This document shows positions 5,464 through 7,691 of a stretch of 7,691 nt of DNA, piece after piece. The number at the start of each line of letters is the position of its first letter. The stretch's first letter is position 1. Both the position numbers and the translations under genes were made by a program. Origin of the DNA: Candidatus Nitrosopumilus sp. (GTDB taxonomy: Archaea > Thermoproteota > Nitrososphaeria > Nitrososphaerales > Nitrosopumilaceae); contig JAEMQG010000147.1 of assembly GCA_022758935.1 (NCBI GenBank), positions 1-7,691 on the forward strand, read 5' to 3'. The notes beneath the pieces were generated by a model. It searched no databases, was not told the origin of the DNA, and was given only the letters and a program-made list of their open reading frames with translations.

Positions 5464-6165
5464 TTATGCTTCTTTTTCTGCCTTGTTAACATAGACATAA
5501 TTCATTATCAAACCTGCAATTATACCGCCTAGAATTGGTGCTGCCCAATACATCCAGTGGAATTCCCAAAATCCAGAAATTAGTGCTGGACCAAATGTTC
5601 TTGCAGGATTTACAGATGCACCAGTTAATGGGATTGCAACTAGATGTATCAAAAATATCATTCCACCTATTGTAAAACCGTGCCATCCAGGAGATGCCTT
5701 TTTGTGAACAGCTGTCATGAAAATTACAAGTACTAGGAAAAATGTTAAAACGGCCTCTATTGCAAATCCAGATTCAACACTTTTGTTAAGAAGATCGCTT
5801 GGCCCACGTTGTACACCAAAGAATACTTTAGCTCCAAGGTCAGGTAAAATCGCTTTCAGTGTAGCAGCCGCTGCAACTGCGCCAATTAATTGTGAAATAA
5901 TATAACCAATGCCATCGACAATTCCAATCTTTCTAGTTATCATCATAGGAATTGTAACTGCTGGATTGATGTGAGCCCCAGATACATGTCCAAATGCATA
6001 TATCATTAAAGCAATTGCGCCGCCATGTGCAAGTGCAATAAACAGAACAGCTAGAGTGGTTAATCCACCCTCAAAAGAAATTACTACAATTACTGAAAGT
6101 GGACCAAAAAATACTAAACCATATGTTGCAATTGCTTCAGCAAGATATGCTCTAGGATTCACCAT
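5464..6165 (-). CDS. Aquaporin (MIP family) with a double-histidine filter
   Basis: Six-helix membrane channel for water and small neutral solutes. The 233-residue length is typical. Both half-helix motifs are intact: SGAHINPAVT with N67 and GASVNPART with N186. Counting from these, the aromatic/arginine selectivity filter is H47, H174, A183 and R189. E. coli AqpZ has Phe, His, Thr, Arg at these places, and plant TIPs or animal AQP8 have His at the first. H47 plus H174 gives a polar and probably wider pore that could pass water, ammonia or hydrogen peroxide; this is inference. ATG at 6165 is supported by a TATA-like box about 27 bp upstream. The gene diverges from the peroxiredoxin gene, and the two promoters share a 12-bp element. 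Transcription runs toward the tRNA, which begins 53 bp after its stop. Confidence 0.93.
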   Translation of the reverse strand: MVNPRAYLAEAIATYGLVFFGPLSVIVVISFEGGLTTLAVLFIALAHGGAIALMIYAFGHVSGAHINPAVTIPMMITRKIGIVDGIGYIISQLIGAVAAAATLKAILPDLGAKVFFGVQRGPSDLLNKSVESGFAIEAVLTFFLVLVIFMTAVHKKASPGWHGFTIGGMIFLIHLVAIPLTGASVNPARTFGPALISGFWEFHWMYWAAPILGGIIAGLIMNYVYVNKAEKEA

Positions 6166-6180
6166 TAAGCAAAAACTGAA

Positions 6181-6192
6181 TCATTTTCCATA
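6181..6192 (-). promoter_or_regulatory. Promoter element, left half of inverted repeat (aquaporin side)
   Basis: TCATTTTCCATA on the plus strand is TATGGAAAATGA on the minus strand, directly at and after the aquaporin TATA-like box (TTTTATATGG, 6188-6197). It is the exact reverse complement of 6244-6255, so each divergent gene carries the same element in the same position relative to its start. Confidence 0.55.
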
Positions 6193-6243
6193 TAAAAGAT
6201 TCGAAAATATGTCATCATAATATGTAATTAAAAAGTAATTAAT

Positions 6244-6255
6244 TATGGAAAATGA
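6244..6255 (+). promoter_or_regulatory. Promoter element, right half of inverted repeat (peroxiredoxin side)
   Basis: TATGGAAAATGA overlaps the 3' end of the peroxiredoxin TATA-like region (TTAATTATGG) and ends 12 bp before the ATG at 6268; on the aquaporin side the matching spacer is 15 bp. Position near the TATA box and transcription start suits a repressor or activator site shared by both genes. Confidence 0.55.
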
Positions 6256-6267
6256 ATAGAAGATATC

Positions 6268-6732
6268 ATGATAAAAGAAGGAGATCAAGTCCCAAAATTT
6301 GAGATAAATGATGCAAACGGGAATAGAGTAAAATCAAGTGATTTTAAGGGTAAAAAACATGTCATTTACTTTTATCCAAAAGACTTCACACCTGGCTGTA
6401 CAACAGAAGCAGATGAATTTTCCAAAGATTACAAAAAATTTCAAAAGGAAGGAATCGAGATAATAGGCATCAGTCCAGATGACGTAGAATCCCATAAAAA
6501 ATTTTGTGAGAAAATGGGGATAAAATATTCACTTCTCGCAGACGTTGATAAAGTAGTATCAAAACAATTTGACGTTTGGGGCAAAAAACAATTTATGGGA
6601 AGAGAATACTTGGGAGTAACAAGAAGCACGTTTTTGGTTGATGAAAAAGGAAAAATTTTCAAAATATACCCCAAAGTAAAAGCGGCAGGACATTCAAAAG
6701 ATGTACTAGATGATTTTTTAAAATTAGATTAA
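6268..6732 (+). CDS. bcp: Peroxiredoxin, PrxQ/Bcp type
   Basis: Cytoplasmic thiol peroxidase that reduces hydrogen peroxide and alkyl hydroperoxides, normally recycled by thioredoxin. The 154-residue length is standard. The catalytic motif is P37-x3-T41-x2-C44 (YPKDFTPGCTTEADEF), with R119 in GVTRSTFLVDEKG completing the active site. The common PrxQ resolving Cys five residues after C44 is Asp here (D49). The only other Cys is C80 (KKFCEKMG), 36 residues after C44, the same spacing as the helix-3 resolving Cys known in some PrxQ proteins such as that of Xylella. So it is probably a two-Cys enzyme of the helix-3 class. There is no signal peptide. It diverges from the aquaporin gene and is convergent with the 85-aa gene, sharing a TTAA in which both stop codons lie. 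Confidence 0.95.
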   Translation: MIKEGDQVPKFEINDANGNRVKSSDFKGKKHVIYFYPKDFTPGCTTEADEFSKDYKKFQKEGIEIIGISPDDVESHKKFCEKMGIKYSLLADVDKVVSKQFDVWGKKQFMGREYLGVTRSTFLVDEKGKIFKIYPKVKAAGHSKDVLDDFLKLD

Positions 6733-6986
6733 AGAATCATGCTTCCAGCAGTTATAGTTGTAGATAGTTGTGTTTTTGTTTCAGCTGCCTTTGGTGCATC
6801 TGTTGGCGTTACATCAAATCCCTTTGGCAGTACCCCTTTTGGTTTTACTTTAGCTAGTTTTACCTGAGAGAGGTCTGCACCATCCGTATTGACTTCAAGA
6901 TGTCTAGATAATTTATTCAATTTAGCTTCTAATTCTGCAATCTTGTTTTCAAGATCTTGTTTTGTAGTCACTTTTTTAGCGGGCAT
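6729..6986 (-). CDS. 85-aa coiled-coil protein with KGVLPKGF motif
   Basis: ATG at 6986, TAA at 6729-6731. The N-terminus is basic (MPAKKVTTK). Residues 10-32 form a strong heptad helix (DLENKIAELEAKLNKLSRHL), then an acidic/Gly hinge follows, then KVKPKGVLPKGFDVTP (motif at 50-57), then a Thr/Ala/Pro-rich low-complexity tail. No membrane helix or signal peptide. The start is supported by a TATA-like box (AATAAATAATAAG reading the minus strand, 7003-7015). The KG[TV]LPKG motif recurs twice in the neighbouring gene at 7211-7691 on the same strand, separated by about 220 bp, so the two proteins are probably related or bind the same partner. Its stop codon overlaps that of the peroxiredoxin gene tail to tail. 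I do not recognise a family. Confidence 0.7.
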   Translation of the reverse strand: MPAKKVTTKQDLENKIAELEAKLNKLSRHLEVNTDGADLSQVKLAKVKPKGVLPKGFDVTPTDAPKAAETKTQLSTTITAGSMIL

Positions 6987-7210
6987 ACTTTCAATAAACG
7001 CTTATTATTTATTTACATTATGATCTAATGAATTTTTAGCTAATTAATTTCAAAAATCAGATAATAAAATGGAAAAGGTGACAGGTATGTAATAATTTTA
7101 CAGGACAGTTTGGATAAAACTCTAAAATTCGAGGTCTGTAGAACGGTTAGCAAAAAATCGATTAACTGACAAGGGCGCCATTAAAAATAGAAAATAAAGA
7201 AATTATTGAA
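6987..7210. other. Intergenic region between the two LPKG genes
   Basis: It contains the TATA-like box of the 85-aa gene at 7003-7015. The rest (about 7016-7210) shows no open frame of note, no tRNA and no clear hairpin. Confidence 0.5.
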
Positions 7211-7691
7211 TTAGAAACCTTTTGGCAACGTACCGCGCGTTGTATTTGTTCTAGATTTAACCTCTTCTTCAACAGCTTTTTGATATGCCTCTTCTTCTTC
7301 AATTCGTTGTTGTTCTATTCTTTGTAAGTAACCTTGTTCATATTCTTCTAACTGTTCTTTTTTGGTTTTTCTAGAATCACTAGCAGATGAAACTTGAGAT
7401 TGTTCCGTTCCTTTTGGCAACGTACCTTTGGATAGTTTTGGTGGAGGTGCTTGATATGTTTGAGCTTGTGTAACGGAGCCATCTACAGTTAAAGATGTAC
7501 CACTAAAACTACCAAACATTTTGTCTGCTGGATGATATGCAAGTCTTGCTCTTGTTGCAAAGTACTGGTTTGATGGTTGTGTGTATCCAGGTACTTTTAA
7601 TTTTTGATCAGTCCAATTTGTTGTTGGAACTTTACCTACTGGAGCAGTTCTTCTTACAAAGTATCTATTTGGAGCTGGAGAATAACCGGTA
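7211..7691 (-). CDS. Repeat and coiled-coil protein with LPKG motifs, 5' end beyond right edge
   Basis: The minus-strand frame is open from the right edge to a TAA at 7211-7213, giving 159 visible residues. The ATG at 7519 is internal, because coding continues upstream of it without a stop. Visible residues 2-14 and 35-47 are copies of one unit, GY[ST]xxxN[RQ]YFxxR, exactly 33 residues apart, so a tandem repeat region probably extends outside the window. A Gly/Ser/Thr/Gln/Pro-rich linker follows, then SKGTLPKGT (motif at 88-95), then a highly charged Glu/Gln/Arg helix (KKEQLEEYEQGYLQRIEQQ onward) that should be a coiled coil, and the protein ends exactly with RGTLPKGF. There is no membrane segment in the visible part. 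Family not recognised; the repeats and coiled coil suggest a scaffold or structural role, which is inference. Confidence 0.75.
   Translation of the reverse strand, partial: TGYSPAPNRYFVRRTAPVGKVPTTNWTDQKLKVPGYTQPSNQYFATRARLAYHPADKMFGSFSGTSLTVDGSVTQAQTYQAPPPKLSKGTLPKGTEQSQVSSASDSRKTKKEQLEEYEQGYLQRIEQQRIEEEEAYQKAVEEEVKSRTNTTRGTLPKGF
7218..7234. repeat. 17-bp direct repeat encoding GTLPKG, copy 1
   Basis: CCTTTTGGCAACGTACC occurs identically at 7218-7234 and 7410-7426. Both copies lie in the same frame of the same gene and encode GTLPKG, so codon choice as well as protein sequence is conserved between the copies. Confidence 0.8.
7410..7426. repeat. 17-bp direct repeat encoding GTLPKG, copy 2
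   Basis: Second copy of CCTTTTGGCAACGTACC, 192 bp from the first. The related site in the neighbouring gene (around 6819-6840) is similar in protein sequence but diverged in DNA. Confidence 0.8.

Noticed and set aside
5486..5905. Short frames on both strands inside the aquaporin gene
   Set aside because: They lie in other frames of a gene with both NPA motifs and intact helices.
1..7691. CRISPR array, insertion sequence, toxin-antitoxin or defence system
   Set aside because: No regularly spaced repeats, transposase, integrase or recognisable toxin/defence motif was found on either strand.

Overview
The window is AT-rich, and its content points to an ammonia-oxidising archaeon of the Nitrosopumilales (Nitrososphaerota/Thaumarchaeota). 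The reasons are: starts that sit about 24-27 bp below TATA-like boxes, as expected for leaderless archaeal genes; a secreted protein carrying the IPDWVKNNAKW domain that I know from many thaumarchaeal surface proteins; and small Cys/His mini-proteins typical of these genomes. The lineage is an inference from gene style, not from a marker gene.

Left part (1-1620): mostly gene-poor and partly decayed. It holds the start of an unrecognised gene leaving the left edge, two small Cys-rich proteins on the plus strand (564-692, 1350-1466), a small one-helix membrane protein on the minus strand (1123-1272), a probable decayed gene (766-1090) and a perfect 12-bp hairpin (977-1009).

Middle (1621-4160): an unrecognised 111-aa protein and a ferritin with a complete ferroxidase centre, both minus strand. 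They are followed by a remnant with one in-frame stop (2632-2814), a conserved-looking 101-aa protein (2904-3209) and a broken secreted-protein locus. In that locus the signal peptide is shifted by one base just after its ATG. A piece resembling the missing C-terminal part lies on the opposite strand, end to end with it (3483-3605).

Right-centre (4162-5460): tag (3-methyladenine DNA glycosylase I) diverges from a four-helix membrane protein over one shared AT box. Then comes a tRNA-Arg(GCG) gene whose acceptor stem has two mismatches on its 5' side.

Right (5464-7691): an aquaporin diverges from a PrxQ-type peroxiredoxin. Their promoters carry the same 12-bp element as an inverted repeat, which suggests joint control. 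The peroxiredoxin is convergent with a small coiled-coil protein, with stop codons overlapping in TTAA. The last gene is cut by the right edge. These last two proteins share the short motif [KR]G[TV]LPKG, which occurs three times and in one case forms the extreme C-terminus.

Functional theme: iron storage (ferritin), peroxide removal (PrxQ), solute flux (aquaporin) and alkylation repair (Tag) amount to a stress/housekeeping neighbourhood. No mobile element gene, CRISPR array or defence system was seen.
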